This document shows positions 5,567 through 6,579 of a stretch of DNA of 6,579 nt, piece after piece. Below the pieces are notes generated by a model, which saw only the letters and a program-made list of their open reading frames with translations, was not told where the DNA came from and searched no databases. Made by a program: the position numbers and the translations under genes. This DNA comes from Cyanobium sp. (GTDB lineage: Bacteria; Cyanobacteriota; Cyanobacteriia; PCC-6307; Cyanobiaceae), in the NCBI GenBank assembly GCA_014191535.1, contig BJHC01000079.1:1-6579 (forward strand), given 5' to 3'. Numbering within the stretch: position 1 is the first letter of the stretch; every line of letters starts with the position of its first letter.

Positions 5567-6316
5567 ATGAGTCTCGAACCCGAATCCCAGCCCGCTGCCC
5601 CGGACGACGCCCCGCAGCAACCCGCCCCACCGGCCCGATTGCTGCTGGTGGACGACGAGCCGGGTCTGCGCACCGCGGTGCAGGCCTACCTGGAGGACGA
5701 GGGCTTCCAGGTGACCACCGCCGTCGACGGGGAAGACGGCTGGGCCAAGGCCCAGGAGCTGCTGCCTGATCTGGTGATCAGCGACGTGATGATGCCGCGG
5801 CTGGATGGCTATGGGCTGCTGCGCAAGCTGCGGGCCGATGAGCGCCTCGGCGGCACGCCGGTGATCTTCCTCACCGCCAAGGGCATGACGGCCGACCGCA
5901 TCGAGGGCTTCCAGGCCGGCTGCGACGACTACATCCCCAAACCGTTCGATCCCGACGAGCTCGTGGCCCGTGTGCGCAACGTGGTGCGCCGCCAGGAGCG
6001 TCTGCTGGCTGAGGCCGCCCGCTTCGCCGATGCCGACATCGGCCAGATGGCCAAGCAGATCACCGAGATCCGCTCGCTGCTCTCCAATGGCGGCGGCAAG
6101 AAGCCGGTGACGGCCGTCCAGCACGACTTCACCCCCCGGGAGGCCTCGGTGCTGCAGCTGGTGGCCGAGGGAATGATGAACAAGGAAATCGCCCGGCGCC
6201 TGGAAACCTCGATCCGCAACGTCGAGAAGTACGTGAGCCGGCTGTTCACCAAAACCGGCACCGCCAGCCGCACCGAACTGGTGCGCTACGCCCTCGAGCA
6301 CGGCTTGGTTGACTGA
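5567..6316 (+). CDS. rre1: NarL/LuxR-family response regulator, Rre1/Ycf29 type
   Basis: The 249-residue protein has two domains. The receiver (about residues 23-143) has the acidic pair D29/D30 in LLLVDDEPG, phosphoacceptor D73 in VISDVMMPRLDG, T103 in FLTAKG, and K125 in YIPKPFDPDEL. After a helical linker and GGGKKP comes a LuxR-type helix-turn-helix (188-249) containing FTPREASVLQLVAEG, NKEIARRL and NVEKYVSRLFTKTG. The ending TASRTELVRYALEHGL and the recognition helix closely resemble cyanobacterial Rre1 and its red-algal plastid homologue Ycf29. Rre1 is known to work with the kinase Hik2 and to activate heat- and stress-inducible genes in cyanobacteria. No kinase gene is adjacent, as expected for that pair. 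The first ~22 residues form a Pro/Gln/Ala-rich extension before the receiver. The ATG at 5567 is the first suitable start. The family is certain; the orthologue call is likely. Confidence 0.93.
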   Translation: MSLEPESQPAAPDDAPQQPAPPARLLLVDDEPGLRTAVQAYLEDEGFQVTTAVDGEDGWAKAQELLPDLVISDVMMPRLDGYGLLRKLRADERLGGTPVIFLTAKGMTADRIEGFQAGCDDYIPKPFDPDELVARVRNVVRRQERLLAEAARFADADIGQMAKQITEIRSLLSNGGGKKPVTAVQHDFTPREASVLQLVAEGMMNKEIARRLETSIRNVEKYVSRLFTKTGTASRTELVRYALEHGLVD

Positions 6317-6579
6317 ACCCGGGACAGCCCCCGGCACTCCGCCCGGCTGGTTGCCGGCCGCCCGCAACGGCGGCCATGCCTACCGCGACCGCATCGATCG
6401 GCCCTGGCCCAGCCTGGTGGGCTACTACGCCGAGCACTACGGCCACTCCGAGGAGCCGATCTGGCGGCAACGGCTCGCCGCCGGAGAGATCCAGCGCAAC
6501 GGCCAACGGCTCCAGGCCGATGGGCCCCTCGCACCCGGTGCTCAGCTGGTGTGGCATCGGCCCCCCTGGTGGGAGGCCG
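6309..6579 (+). CDS. RluA-family pseudouridine synthase, N-terminal part cut by window edge
   Basis: About 90 codons are visible and the frame runs off the window end. HAYRDRIDRPWPSLVGYYAEHY is followed by IWRQRLAAGEIQRNGQ and LAPGAQLVWHRPPWWE. This is the usual S4-like RNA-binding entry region of RluA-type enzymes: an arginine-containing helix, a turn with G-x-I/V-x-x-N-G, then the linker ending in an HRPPW-type segment. The family isomerises uridines in rRNA or tRNA; the catalytic Asp motif (HRLDxxTSG type) would lie beyond the window, so activity and target cannot be judged. There is no ATG. TTG at 6309 overlaps the end of the response-regulator gene by eight bases, suggesting translational coupling. 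TTG at 6351 is an alternative. The overlap and shared strand suggest co-transcription with the regulator. Confidence 0.8.
   Translation, partial: MTEPGTAPGTPPGWLPAARNGGHAYRDRIDRPWPSLVGYYAEHYGHSEEPIWRQRLAAGEIQRNGQRLQADGPLAPGAQLVWHRPPWWEA

Noticed and set aside
3862..5769. Very long plus-strand open frame (635 codons) across the desulfurase, secreted protein and regulator
   Set aside because: It crosses three better-supported genes, is low-complexity Gly/Ala/Gln/His-rich, and carries no domain. GC bias in codon third positions leaves such frames open.
5018..6367. Minus-strand open frame (449 codons) opposite the secreted protein and response regulator
   Set aside because: The opposing response regulator has every expected residue, while this frame gives only compositionally biased sequence.

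Overview
The window is a gene-dense, GC-rich piece of a cyanobacterial chromosome. The best fit is a picocyanobacterium of the Synechococcus/Cyanobium group. This rests on an NdhH subunit of the cyanobacterial/plastid type, two steps of phylloquinone synthesis (a MenE-like ligase and a DHNA-CoA thioesterase), a Ycf29/Rre1-type response regulator, very short intergenic gaps, and GTG/TTG starts without clear Shine-Dalgarno sites. The lineage is an inference from protein motifs; no 16S or other marker is present.

Layout. At 1-311 (+) is the C-terminal end of an AMP-forming acyl-CoA ligase, probably menE. It converges on a hotdog-fold 1,4-dihydroxy-2-naphthoyl-CoA hydrolase (308-742, -), and the two stop codons interlock in one CTAG. 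Upstream of the hydrolase on the same strand, and in the same reading frame, is ndhH (773-1957, -). A roughly 70-base divergent spacer separates ndhH from rsmH (2029-2928, +). rsmH converges, with six bases between stops, on a polytopic membrane protein of unknown function (2935-3702, -). A 72-base spacer with a 9-bp direct repeat separates that gene from a group I cysteine desulfurase (3775-4950, -). Divergent from the desulfurase are a small predicted secreted protein of unknown function (5006-5533, +), a NarL/LuxR-type response regulator (5567-6316, +) and the start of an RluA-type pseudouridine synthase (6309 to the window end, +).

How the genes relate. This is mostly core housekeeping content: quinone-cofactor synthesis for photosystem I, an NDH-1 subunit, 16S rRNA methylation, sulfur mobilisation for Fe-S clusters and other thio-cofactors, a stress-type transcription factor, and RNA pseudouridylation. 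The links are of position more than pathway. Possible co-transcribed pairs are ndhH with the thioesterase; the desulfurase with the membrane protein; and the secreted protein, regulator and pseudouridine synthase. I see no mobile element, CRISPR array, tRNA or rRNA gene, phage gene or defence system, and no strong evidence of a new biological system. The points most worth a second look are the two unknown proteins, a shortened catalytic-Cys loop in the desulfurase, the crowded divergent start region near 4950-5032, the same-frame ndhH/thioesterase junction, and the repeat-bearing spacer at 3703-3774.
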